Shown here: piece by piece, positions 51,614 to 59,712 of the stretch
Layout: each line of letters begins with the position of its first letter
Numbering within the stretch: position 1 is the stretch's first letter
NCBI GenBank assembly: GCA_965660675.1
Contig: CBFIAU010000001.1
Coordinates: 186,001 to 250,000 of the forward strand
DNA length: 64,000 nucleotides
Origin: UBA12202 sp002691725
Lineage (GTDB): Bacteria > Pseudomonadota > Alphaproteobacteria > Puniceispirillales > UBA1172
Direction of reading: 5' to 3'
Made by a program: the position numbers and the translations under genes
Notes under the pieces: model-generated
Told to the model about the DNA's origin: nothing
The model's database searches: none
Seen by the model: the letters and a program-made list of their open reading frames with translations, nothing else

Positions 51614-53017
51614 TTAGAGCGATCTGACATCGGTCAAATGACCAGTCACTGCCGCCGCCACAGCCATTTCCGGACTCACCAGATGGGTTCTGCCGCCGCG
51701 TCCCTGCCGCCCTTCAAAATTACGGTTTGAGGTAGAGGCACAGCGCTCACCCTCACTCAGCCTGTCCGCATTCATGGCAAGGCACATCGAACACCCTGCC
51801 TCACGCCAATCAAAGCCAGCCTCAATAAAGATATCGGCGAGACCTTCTTCTTCGGCCTGCTTTTTCACCAATCCAGACCCCGGCACAATCATCGCCCGAA
51901 CCGATGGCGCTACCTTGCGGCCTTTAGCAATTTCAGCCGCCGCCCGCAAATCCTCAATCCGGCTATTTGTGCATGATCCGATAAAGACAGTATCAATGGC
52001 AATATCCTCAACTTTCATGCCAGCTTTCAGCCCCATATAATCAAGCGAGCGTTCAATTTTCGCCTGCCGCGCAGGGTCTTTTTCTTTGGCTGGATCAGGA
52101 ACATAGCCGTCAATTGGCGCGGCATCTTCGGGGCTTGTTCCCCATGTTACCGTGGGGATGATATCCTCCGCCTTAATCACCACCTCACGGTCGTAATGCG
52201 CGCCTTCATCCGATGCCAGGCTTGACCACCATTCCACGGCCTTATCCCACATATCACCAGATGGCGCCATGGGCTTGCCTTTTAGATAAGCAAAAGTGGT
52301 TTCATCAGGGGCAATCATACCTGCTCGTGCGCCTGCTTCGATTGACATATTACAAATGGTCATGCGGCCTTCCATGCTGAGCCCACGGATCGCCTCACCC
52401 GCATATTCGATGACATGACCAGTGCCGCCTGCGGTGCCGATCTGACCAATGATGGCCAGAATAACATCCTTAGCTGTCACCCCGGAGCGCAGCGCGCCAT
52501 CAACCGTGATACGCATATTTTTAGCCGGTTGCTGGATCAAGGTTTGGGTTGCCAGCACATGTTCAACCTCAGACGTGCCAATACCAAAGGCAAGCGCGCC
52601 AAACGCCCCATGCGTGGCAGTATGGGAATCGCCACAAACAATCGTCATGCCGGGCTGTGTGAAGCCTTGTTCAGGGCCAATGACATGGACAATACCCTGG
52701 CGGATATCATCCATAGCAAAATACGGAACACCAAAGTCTTTCGCATTTTTTTCTAATGCTTCAATCTGAATACGCGATTCCACATCGGTGATGCCTTTTG
52801 AGCGATCGCTAGTTGGAATATTATGGTCAGCAACGGCAAGCGTGCGTTCTGGATTAGCGACTTTGCGATTGGCTTGGCGCAATCCTTCAAAGGCTTGCGG
52901 GCTTGTCACCTCATGGACAAGATGACGGTCAATATAAATCAGACAAGAGCCATCATCGTCACGATGGATGAGATGTGTATCCCAAATTTTATCAAAGAGT
53001 GTTTTCGGTTCTGACAT
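51614..53017 (-). CDS. leuC: 3-isopropylmalate dehydratase large subunit
   Basis: A 467-residue 4Fe-4S aconitase-family enzyme. LAVADHNIPT, VCGDSHTATHGAFGALAFG, the cluster cysteines in FIGSCTNSRIEDL (about 335-347) and GCSMCLAMN (near 400), and SNRNFEGRQG are present. The start at 53017 gives MSEPKTLFDKIWDTH with GGAGAG before it; a longer frame to 53044 runs through the promoter and is rejected. First gene of the leucine group. A promoter with an inverted repeat in its spacer lies about 26 bp upstream. Confidence 0.97.
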   Translation of the reverse strand: MSEPKTLFDKIWDTHLIHRDDDGSCLIYIDRHLVHEVTSPQAFEGLRQANRKVANPERTLAVADHNIPTSDRSKGITDVESRIQIEALEKNAKDFGVPYFAMDDIRQGIVHVIGPEQGFTQPGMTIVCGDSHTATHGAFGALAFGIGTSEVEHVLATQTLIQQPAKNMRITVDGALRSGVTAKDVILAIIGQIGTAGGTGHVIEYAGEAIRGLSMEGRMTICNMSIEAGARAGMIAPDETTFAYLKGKPMAPSGDMWDKAVEWWSSLASDEGAHYDREVVIKAEDIIPTVTWGTSPEDAAPIDGYVPDPAKEKDPARQAKIERSLDYMGLKAGMKVEDIAIDTVFIGSCTNSRIEDLRAAAEIAKGRKVAPSVRAMIVPGSGLVKKQAEEEGLADIFIEAGFDWREAGCSMCLAMNADRLSEGERCASTSNRNFEGRQGRGGRTHLVSPEMAVAAAVTGHLTDVRSL

Positions 53018-53042
53018 TTCTCTCTCCAGCAATATTTCAAGC

Positions 53043-53072
53043 ATTATGTCTGGCGGTCAGGTGACCCGTCAA
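53043..53072 (-). promoter_or_regulatory. leuC promoter with an operator-like inverted repeat
   Basis: On the minus strand: TTGACG (53072-53067), 18-bp spacer, CATAAT (53048-53043), about 26 bp before the leuC ATG, giving a very short leader of about 20 nt. The spacer begins with the inverted repeat GGTCA-CC-TGACC (53066-53055), positioned where a bound repressor would block RNA polymerase. Confidence 0.55.
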
Positions 53073-53122
53073 CATGGTAATGCCTGTTGTATGGAAAGAG
53101 GGTCAGCAGAAACCGCCTGAAA

Positions 53123-53533
53123 TTAGGCAGTGGCGGAAGTATTAGCCTCTGTGGTGGTGGTTGCCTTATTGCGATCGCGGGTGCTTTCCACAATACGAGC
53201 AGCCTTACCAGTACGGCCACGCAGGTAATATAGTTTAGCGCGGCGGACTTTACCGCGGCGAATAACCGAAATGGCTGAAATACGAGGGGAATACAGCGGA
53301 AAGATCCGCTCAACCCCTTCACCATAGGAAATCTTGCGAACGGTAAATGATGAATTGATGCCATCTGATTTGCGCGCGATGCACACTCCTTCAAAGGCCT
53401 GAATACGTTCGCGCGTACCCTCAACAACCTTCACGTCAACACGAATAGTATCACCTGCGCCAAACGTCGGTATATCGCGCAGAGCTAAGGTTTTTTCCAT
53501 TTCTTTTTGGCCAATTTGGTCAAGGATATTCAT
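53123..53533 (-). CDS. rplS: 50S ribosomal protein L19
   Basis: A 136-residue protein at the subunit interface. DIPTFGAGDTIRVDVKVVEG, FTVRKISYGEGVERIFPLYSP and VRRGKVRRAKLYYLRGRTGKAARI are family blocks, quoted in parts (GEGVERIFPLYSP). The C-terminal tail is short and rich in T and A. Last of rpsP-rimM-trmD-rplS, 115 bp after trmD. Confidence 0.97.
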   Translation of the reverse strand: MNILDQIGQKEMEKTLALRDIPTFGAGDTIRVDVKVVEGTRERIQAFEGVCIARKSDGINSSFTVRKISYGEGVERIFPLYSPRISAISVIRRGKVRRAKLYYLRGRTGKAARIVESTRDRNKATTTTEANTSATA

Positions 53534-53648
53534 GACACATTCTCCACATCATGGGCGGCCGCATATGGCGCCATCATTTCACACATTCTTCGCTATCCGT
53601 TTGGATTGTGGTCATATAGCACCACTTCCCTTATATGTCACGCTATTT

Positions 53649-54410
53649 TCACGGTTTTTTATCAATGTTTTTATTCATATCTTGGGAAAGGCACCATTTC
53701 TGCCACAAATCCTGACGCCTCTCACGGGTAATTGCTTTGGCTTGATTATGTCGCCAGTCAGCGATACGGCCATGATCACCACTTAACAAGATATCTGGCA
53801 CCGCTGTCCCTGCCCATTGCCGGGGATGCGTATATAAAGGATGTTCCAAGAGACCATCTTCAAAACTATCTTGTTGGTGGGCGTCTGGATTGCCCATCAC
53901 ACCGGGCAGCAATCGCACCACGGCATCAATCAGAACTTGCGCCGCAATCTCACCGCCTGATAAGACATAATCGCCAATACTGACCTCCATCAGCTCCGCC
54001 TGATCAATGACGCGCTGATCAAGCCCCTCATAACGCCCACAGATCAGCATAACACCTGCGGCTTGCGATAAATCGCGCACCAGAGTTTGATCCATTGGCT
54101 TGCCGCGTGGGCTTAAATAGATGCGCGTTGTATCAGCAGGCATGCCTCTGGCAGCTTGATCAATCGCCGCCGCCATGACATCAGGCCGCATCACCATCCC
54201 CGGCCCACCTCCAAATGGCGGATCATCGACCTTTTTGTGAACGCCAACACCAAAGGAACGGATATCCGTTATCGCAAGTGACCAAATCCCAGCTTGCAGG
54301 GCTTTGCCTGCCAAGGATTGCCCTAAAACCCCCGGGAACATATCCGGAAACAAGGTGACAGCCGAAACTTTCCATGGCGGCGTATCAGATAGTGGCGTCT
54401 GTCCAGTCAT
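53649..54410 (-). CDS. trmD: tRNA (guanine37-N1) methyltransferase
   Basis: A 253-residue SPOUT methyltransferase that makes m1G37 and prevents frameshifting. VTLFPDMFPGVLG near the N-terminus, DDPPFGGGPGMVMRPDV, LICGRYEGLDQRV and YVLSGGEIAAQVLIDA form the trefoil knot SAM site. The C-terminal half has HPLYTHPRQW. It is flanked by rimM and rplS in the conserved order. Confidence 0.97.
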   Translation of the reverse strand: MTGQTPLSDTPPWKVSAVTLFPDMFPGVLGQSLAGKALQAGIWSLAITDIRSFGVGVHKKVDDPPFGGGPGMVMRPDVMAAAIDQAARGMPADTTRIYLSPRGKPMDQTLVRDLSQAAGVMLICGRYEGLDQRVIDQAELMEVSIGDYVLSGGEIAAQVLIDAVVRLLPGVMGNPDAHQQDSFEDGLLEHPLYTHPRQWAGTAVPDILLSGDHGRIADWRHNQAKAITRERRQDLWQKWCLSQDMNKNIDKKP

Positions 54411-54448
54411 ATGTTTGACCTTAATGGTTAGCGTTTACCTATCTTTAT

Positions 54449-54477
54449 ATTACTTGGGCTTCAAATTACTTGGGCTT
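54449..54477. repeat. 13-bp repeat spanning the rimM stop
   Basis: ATTACTTGGGCTT occurs at 54449-54461 and again at 54465-54477, separated by 3 bp. The right copy is the last codons and stop of rimM (KPK and TAA); the left copy lies downstream. Confidence 0.95.
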
Positions 54478-55062
54478 TTTATTGCTTGGCTTATTTTCGT
54501 TTGGCTTAGATGTTGGTGTTGCCTCAAGCCAGACAGGATCAACATGCATCTGGATCATCTGGGCATTAATATCCAAAGTGATCCGATGTTCAGGGCGGAA
54601 AGGTAGCATAACACGGCGCCCATCTAAAAGCTGAACCTCAATCATCTCACCGCCGCCAAAATCAAAAAAACCGGATAATGTTCCGATTAGCTGATGCTCG
54701 GCATCGCAAATCCTGGCGCCAAGCATATCAGCCTGATAAAGCGTGTCCTTATCATCAGGCAATTGCGCGCGATCAATATAGAGACGGGTTTTTGCCAATG
54801 CTTCGGCGGCATTACGATCATTAATGCCCTTGATCTGGCAGATTAACTGATCTTTAACCTGACGGGTAATCCGAATATCATAAGCCTTGCCAGCATCATC
54901 TTGAAGCGAGCCATAAGCAGAAATATTTTCAGGCGCTTCGGTAAAGGGTTTAATCTTTACCGCACCCTTAATGCCATGCGCGCCAGTGATAACCGCTAGC
55001 AGAATAAGCCGAGACGATGAACGATCTTTGTCATGGGTATTGTCATGTCCCGGCTTAGCCAT
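54466..55062 (-). CDS. rimM: 16S rRNA processing protein RimM
   Basis: A 198-residue assembly factor for the 30S head that binds S19. LLAVITGAHGIKGAVKIKPFTE at about 20-41 and the PRC-barrel domain with VMLPFRPEHRITLDINAQMI, quoted in parts, identify it. An N-terminal polar extension of about 18 residues and a C-terminal tail KPNENKPSNKKPK are poorly conserved. It is 3 bp after rpsP, so translation is probably coupled. Confidence 0.94.
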   Translation of the reverse strand: MAKPGHDNTHDKDRSSSRLILLAVITGAHGIKGAVKIKPFTEAPENISAYGSLQDDAGKAYDIRITRQVKDQLICQIKGINDRNAAEALAKTRLYIDRAQLPDDKDTLYQADMLGARICDAEHQLIGTLSGFFDFGGGEMIEVQLLDGRRVMLPFRPEHRITLDINAQMIQMHVDPVWLEATPTSKPNENKPSNKKPK

Positions 55063-55065
55063 AGT

Positions 55066-55626
55066 TTACTCAGATTTTTCTTCTTCAGCAGGAGCTTCAG
55101 CAGGAGCTTCCGCAGGTGCTTCGGCAACAGCTTCGGCAACAGCTTCGGCAGGTGCTTCCGCTACAGCTTCTTCAACTGGAGCTTCGGCAGGCGCTTCCTC
55201 GGCAGGAGCCTCAGCAGGCGCTTCTTCAACTGGAGCTTCAACTGGCGCTTCCTCGGCAGGAGCTTCTGCGGCGGCTGCGGCGGCCTCGGCAGCGGCTTCT
55301 GCGGCGGCCTCCTCACGTTCCTGACGCTTCTTACCAAATGCTGATTTCTTTGGCTGTTCTCTAATCTCAGGCGTGTCCAATAGACCAAGAACAGCCATCA
55401 TTTTATGAACACGAAGGGTTGGCTTTGCCCCTTTGGACATCCAGTATTTTGCCCGCTCACCATCTAATACCAATCTATTTTCATGGTTATTCGGTAGCAT
55501 AGGGTTATAAGACCCGATCCGTTCAACAAATCGGCCATCCCGTGGCGATGACGCCTCAGCAATGACGATACGATAAAATGGTCTTTTCTTGGCACCACCA
55601 CGCGCCAATCTAATTTTCAGTGCCAT
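55066..55626 (-). CDS. rpsP: 30S ribosomal protein S16 with long acidic tail
   Basis: A small-subunit protein needed for 30S assembly. The core MALKIRLARGGAKKRPFYRI through KMMAVLGLLDTPEI is normal (about 90 residues). Residues 104-186 form a low-complexity Ala/Glu/Pro tail (EAPAEEAPVEAPVEEAPAE and so on), strongly acidic and probably disordered. With 186 residues it is twice the usual size. The start at 55626 is the standard MALKIRL; a longer frame is rejected. First gene of rpsP-rimM-trmD-rplS and 57 bp after ffh. Confidence 0.95.
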   Translation of the reverse strand: MALKIRLARGGAKKRPFYRIVIAEASSPRDGRFVERIGSYNPMLPNNHENRLVLDGERAKYWMSKGAKPTLRVHKMMAVLGLLDTPEIREQPKKSAFGKKRQEREEAAAEAAAEAAAAAAEAPAEEAPVEAPVEEAPAEAPAEEAPAEAPVEEAVAEAPAEAVAEAVAEAPAEAPAEAPAEEEKSE

Positions 55627-55683
55627 GTTGTTTCCTTTCAATTAAACATATGACGTATTTTCGTTACCGCTAATCGGTTGTGA

Positions 55684-57243
55684 TTAACGCTTTTTCTTCT
55701 TTCCACCAAAGCGTGACATGCCGCCAAGCCCCGGAAATCCACCTTTGCCTAATCCGGGCATGCCGCCTAAACCGGGCATGCCGCCACCAAGTTTTGATAA
55801 ATCAGGCATCTCACCCGGCGCCGCATTTGGCATCTCACCCGGCGCTGAACCCGGCATCTCACCTGGGGGCATCCCCCCCATCGCACCACCAGCACCAGCA
55901 CCGCCACCAAACATAGACGCCAGCGCCGCCGGATCACCGCCACTACCTTTGCCTAGCCGTTTCATCATCTTGGCCATATCTTGATATTGCTTAACCAGCT
56001 TGTTGACGTCCTGAACACTTGTGCCAGAGCCGTTGGCAATGCGCCGTCGCCGCGAAGCATTCAAAAGACCAACTTGCCGCCGCTCACGGCTGTTCATGGA
56101 CAGAATAATCGCTTCTTGCTTGTTAAAATAATTGTCATCTATGCCTGCGGCTTTAATGGCTTTTTGCATTTTTCCAATGCCCGGTAACATCCCTAACAAC
56201 CCGCCCATGCCGCCCATTTTTTTGAGCTGGCGCAACTGAGTCAGAAAATCCGTCATATCGAACTGGCCTTTAGCCATGCGCTTGGCCATACGTTCGGCTT
56301 CTTCGGCCTCTATCGTCTCTGCCGCTTTTTCGACCAAGCCAACGACATCACCCATGCCAAGAATGCGGCCAGCCATGCGTTCAGCACTAAAGCTTTCCAG
56401 CGCATCCTGTTTCTCGCCCACACCCAGATATTTAATCGGACAGCCAGTGACATGACGCATCGACAACGCCGCCCCACCACGCGAGTCACCATCAGCACGG
56501 GTCAAGATAATCCCCGACACATCCATCGCTTCTTTGAAGGCAGTAGCAGTTGTGACCGCATCTTGCCCTGTCAGCGCATCCGCAACCAGCAGTATCTCAA
56601 TCGGTTTGGTCAGTTTGGCAATGTCTTGGGCTTCTGCCATTAACGCCGCATCGACAGTTGTTCGGCCCGCCGTATCAAGGATAAGAACATCCGCTGATTT
56701 AAGCTTGGCCGCCTGCATGGCGCGTTTGGCAATAGCAACAGGGGTTTCATTATCTTGTTCAGGTAAAACCGCAACGCCTGCTTCTTCCCCCAGCAGGCGC
56801 AGTTGTTCGCGCGCCGCCGGACGGCTAACATCAAGTGATGCCAGCATCACCGATTTCTTGTCTTTTTGGAATAATTGCCGCGCCAACTTCCCTGTTGTAG
56901 TAGTCTTACCACTACCTTGCAGACCAACCATCAGAATAACCGCAGGTGGCGCCGTGTTCAGATTGAGGGGAACATCATCAGGCCCCAGCATATCGACCAG
57001 CGCATCATTAACAATCTTGATGACCATCTGCCCCGGCGTGACCGATTTGAGAACATCACTGCCAACAGCCTTTTCCCTAACTGCGGTCATAAAGGATTTG
57101 ATCACCGATAGAGCCACATCAGCCTCAATCAAGGCAAGCCGAACTTCACGCAAGGCGGTATCGACATCAGCCTCAGTCAGCGCACCGCGCCCCCGCAGAC
57201 GATCAAATACCGATCCTAATTTTTCGCTCAAGCCTTCAAACAT
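55684..57243 (-). CDS. ffh: Signal recognition particle protein Ffh
   Basis: A 519-residue SRP54 GTPase that delivers nascent membrane proteins. N domain 1 to about 85, G domain with GLQGSGKTTTTGKLA (about 107-121) and DTAGR, M domain from about 300 with MGGLLGMLPGIGKMQ. After the M domain comes a Gly/Met/Pro-rich tail (about 435-519) with PGEMP repeats and PGLGGMPGLGKGGF, longer than in E. coli Ffh. FtsY is encoded on the same strand upstream, 256 bp away. Confidence 0.97.
   Translation of the reverse strand: MFEGLSEKLGSVFDRLRGRGALTEADVDTALREVRLALIEADVALSVIKSFMTAVREKAVGSDVLKSVTPGQMVIKIVNDALVDMLGPDDVPLNLNTAPPAVILMVGLQGSGKTTTTGKLARQLFQKDKKSVMLASLDVSRPAAREQLRLLGEEAGVAVLPEQDNETPVAIAKRAMQAAKLKSADVLILDTAGRTTVDAALMAEAQDIAKLTKPIEILLVADALTGQDAVTTATAFKEAMDVSGIILTRADGDSRGGAALSMRHVTGCPIKYLGVGEKQDALESFSAERMAGRILGMGDVVGLVEKAAETIEAEEAERMAKRMAKGQFDMTDFLTQLRQLKKMGGMGGLLGMLPGIGKMQKAIKAAGIDDNYFNKQEAIILSMNSRERRQVGLLNASRRRRIANGSGTSVQDVNKLVKQYQDMAKMMKRLGKGSGGDPAALASMFGGGAGAGGAMGGMPPGEMPGSAPGEMPNAAPGEMPDLSKLGGGMPGLGGMPGLGKGGFPGLGGMSRFGGKKKKR
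55805..55866 (-). repeat. 24-bp repeat in the ffh tail
   Basis: GGCATCTCACCCGGCGC begins units at 55805 and 55829 (24-bp period), and a partial third unit starts at 55853. They encode APGEMP-type blocks in the C-terminal tail of Ffh. Confidence 0.92.
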
Positions 57244-57499
57244 TGTTTTCCTGTCTGCTATCCCGTTCTATTCATCATAATATCCTGCAAAATTGACCAA
57301 ACACAAATGGCGCCTGTGCCTGATTTCAGGGACATGCGTAACCCGCCAGGGTTTAGTCTTGGCATAAATATTAAAATGCCTTTTGCGAGGCGTTATGATG
57401 TGTTCATATGCGCTCAGACATTCACATGCGCCAAAACCGCCTTAATGTCAAGAATAAAGCCACTTATGACGGCGCGATACGTGATCTAGCGCTTAAGGA

Positions 57500-58435
57500 T
57501 TAATCTGCATCAGCGGCTTCGTCACCAATACCGGCGAGAGCGCGGCCAAAGTCAAGCGCCTCAAACGGTTTCAGATCGTCTTTGGTTTCGCCAACACCAA
57601 CCGCGTGCAGAGGAAAGCCAAATTGTTCAGCCAAAGCAACAACAATACCGCCACGCGCGCTGCCATCAAGTTTTGTCACAATCAACCCTGTCAATGGTGT
57701 CGCCTCATGAAAGGCCTTGACTTGTGAGATGGCGTTCTGGCCAACCGTACCATCGAGAACCAAAATCGTTGCATGCGGGGCATCAATATCTTTTTTGCCT
57801 AAAACGCGGCTGATCTTGGCCAGCTCATCCATCAATTCCTGTTTAGCTTGCAGCCGACCAGCCGTATCAATGATCAAAATATCAGCAGAGGCATTGATCG
57901 CTTTTTCCAGCCCTTGATAAGCAATAGCCGCCGCATCGCCTCCCGGTTCACCGTGAATAACCTCTGTTCCGGTTCTATCGCCCCATAGCTTGAGCTGATC
58001 AATCGCCGCCGCCCGAAACGTATCCGCCGCCGCCATGATGACGGTTTTGCCCTCTGACTGCCATAACTCGGCCAGCTTGCCTGCGGTCGTTGTTTTGCCA
58101 GACCCATTAACCCCAACCATCAGCACAACAAAAGGCGTGCAATCTGGATCAGGGTCTAGCGGAATAGCCACTGGAGCAAGGATTTCTGCCACCCCTTCGG
58201 CCAATGTTTCCTTAATCTCATCTTCGGTGACTTCGCTGTTAAAGCGCCTGGATTTCAGATTTTTAATCAGTTTTTCAGAGGCTTCCATGCCCAAATCAGC
58301 CATCACCAGCGCATCAAGCAAATCATCCAGCGTCGATTGATCGAGCTTCTTTTTGGTCACAACTGAGGTAATCGTCTCAGTCAACCGTGAGGCCGTTTTC
58401 CCTAAGCCAGCCTTGAGACGTCCAAAAAAGCTCAT
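57500..58435 (-). CDS. ftsY: Signal recognition particle receptor FtsY
   Basis: A 311-residue SRP receptor GTPase. Only the NG module is present: N domain about 1-95 and G domain with GVNGSGKTTTAGKL at 108-121, DTFRAAAIDQL and the C-terminal TKLDGSARGG. The long acidic A domain of enterobacterial FtsY is missing; membrane contact may rely on the N-terminal amphipathic helix (FFGRLKAGLGKTASRL). It overlaps mtaB by 4 bp (ATGA). Confidence 0.96.
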   Translation of the reverse strand: MSFFGRLKAGLGKTASRLTETITSVVTKKKLDQSTLDDLLDALVMADLGMEASEKLIKNLKSRRFNSEVTEDEIKETLAEGVAEILAPVAIPLDPDPDCTPFVVLMVGVNGSGKTTTAGKLAELWQSEGKTVIMAAADTFRAAAIDQLKLWGDRTGTEVIHGEPGGDAAAIAYQGLEKAINASADILIIDTAGRLQAKQELMDELAKISRVLGKKDIDAPHATILVLDGTVGQNAISQVKAFHEATPLTGLIVTKLDGSARGGIVVALAEQFGFPLHAVGVGETKDDLKPFEALDFGRALAGIGDEAADAD

Positions 58436-59712
58436 GATCTTAACTCCGCTAATAGCAACTCACCGTCGCGGCGCAGTATCCGGACAGGATAAAGCTGACC
58501 TGCCGTGAGGTCTGGGGTCAGCATTTTCACCCGTCCAAACTGCCGCGTATGGGCAATGCCGCCGCTTTCCATGACGACCTCATCATCTTGCCCGATCATT
58601 TTATCCATCTGGCGCTGCGATAAGGCCTGCGCCAATTGCCGATATTCAGCCGCGCGGCTTCGGATGATGTCTGTTTTGATTTGCGGCATCCGTGCCGCAG
58701 GCGTGCCTTGCCGTGGGGAAAACGGAAACACATGCAGCCAGCTAATATTCAACTGATCAAGCAAGCGCATACTATTATGATGCGCCTCATCGTCTTCTGT
58801 CGGGAAGCCAGCTATCAGATCAGCGCCAAAGACAATATCAGGGCGGCGGCAGCGCAAATCATCAACAAGCCCGATCACATCATCAGGGCTATGGCGGCGC
58901 TTCATGCGCTTTAGGATCAAGCCATCACCATGCTGAATGGATAAATGCAAATGCGGCATAAGGCGCGGATTGTCAGCTATCACGGCACGCAGATCAGCAT
59001 CTATATCAGCCGGATCAAGTGATGATAATCTGAGCCGCGGCAATTCTGGCACAGCGCTCAAGATTGCTGCCACTAATTGCCCCAGGCGCGGCGGTACTTG
59101 ACCTGATAAAGCCAGATCATTTCCCCATGAGGAAATATCAACCCCTGTCAGCACCACCTCAGCCACGCCAGCCGCCACTAAATGACGGATTTGTGAGACC
59201 ACATCAGCCACCGAAACCGACCGACTGCCGCCACGACCATAGGGGATAATGCAAAACGTACAGCGATGATCACAGCCTTGCTGTATTTGCAGAAAGGCTC
59301 GGCTATGATGATCAAATCCAGCCAGCATATGCGGCGCCACCGACCGCATCGTCATAATATCGCCAACAAGCGACGGTAATTCGGGTGTGTTGGTGGTGGC
59401 CAGTTTACGCCAGCTATCCGCATCTAGTTTTTCATGATTACCAATGACAGCATCAACTTCAGGCATAGCTTGCCAGGCTTGCGGGTCAATCTGGGCGGCA
59501 CAGCCAGTTACGATAATACGCGCATCTTCATCTTCACGGCGCATTTTACGGATCATTTGCCGCGCCTGTTTTTCCGCTTCAGCAGTGACAGCACAGGTAT
59601 TGATCACCACCATATTATCGCAGCCAGATTGCTTCGTATGCTCACGAATGACTTCGCTTTCCCAGCTATTGAGCCGACAGCCAAAGGTTTCTATGCGGGC
59701 GCCACTAGTCAT
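58432..59712 (-). CDS. mtaB: tRNA t6A37 methylthiotransferase MtaB
   Basis: A 426-residue radical-SAM enzyme that turns t6A37 into ms2t6A in tRNAs that read ANN codons. The auxiliary-cluster cysteines are Cys12 (FGCRLN), Cys40 and Cys71, the radical-SAM CxxxCxxC is at Cys147-Cys151-Cys154, and a TRAM-like tail ends the protein. MtaB is preferred over MiaB or RimO because of GCRLN at the N-terminus. The start at 59712 overlaps dapF by 8 bp, and its stop overlaps the ftsY start, so dapF-mtaB-ftsY are one unit. Confidence 0.93.
   Translation of the reverse strand: MTSGARIETFGCRLNSWESEVIREHTKQSGCDNMVVINTCAVTAEAEKQARQMIRKMRREDEDARIIVTGCAAQIDPQAWQAMPEVDAVIGNHEKLDADSWRKLATTNTPELPSLVGDIMTMRSVAPHMLAGFDHHSRAFLQIQQGCDHRCTFCIIPYGRGGSRSVSVADVVSQIRHLVAAGVAEVVLTGVDISSWGNDLALSGQVPPRLGQLVAAILSAVPELPRLRLSSLDPADIDADLRAVIADNPRLMPHLHLSIQHGDGLILKRMKRRHSPDDVIGLVDDLRCRRPDIVFGADLIAGFPTEDDEAHHNSMRLLDQLNISWLHVFPFSPRQGTPAARMPQIKTDIIRSRAAEYRQLAQALSQRQMDKMIGQDDEVVMESGGIAHTRQFGRVKMLTPDLTAGQLYPVRILRRDGELLLAELRS

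Noticed and set aside
54971..55344. Plus-strand frames rich in Ala/Ser/Gly or Arg/Phe
   Set aside because: Antisense of the repetitive Ala/Glu/Pro tail of S16; repeats keep all frames open.
57307..57489. 60-codon frame between ffh and ftsY
   Set aside because: No ribosome site, no recognisable sequence; the gap more likely holds the ffh promoter (TATTAT near 57280 on the minus strand) and a weak hairpin after ftsY. No SRP RNA could be folded there with confidence.
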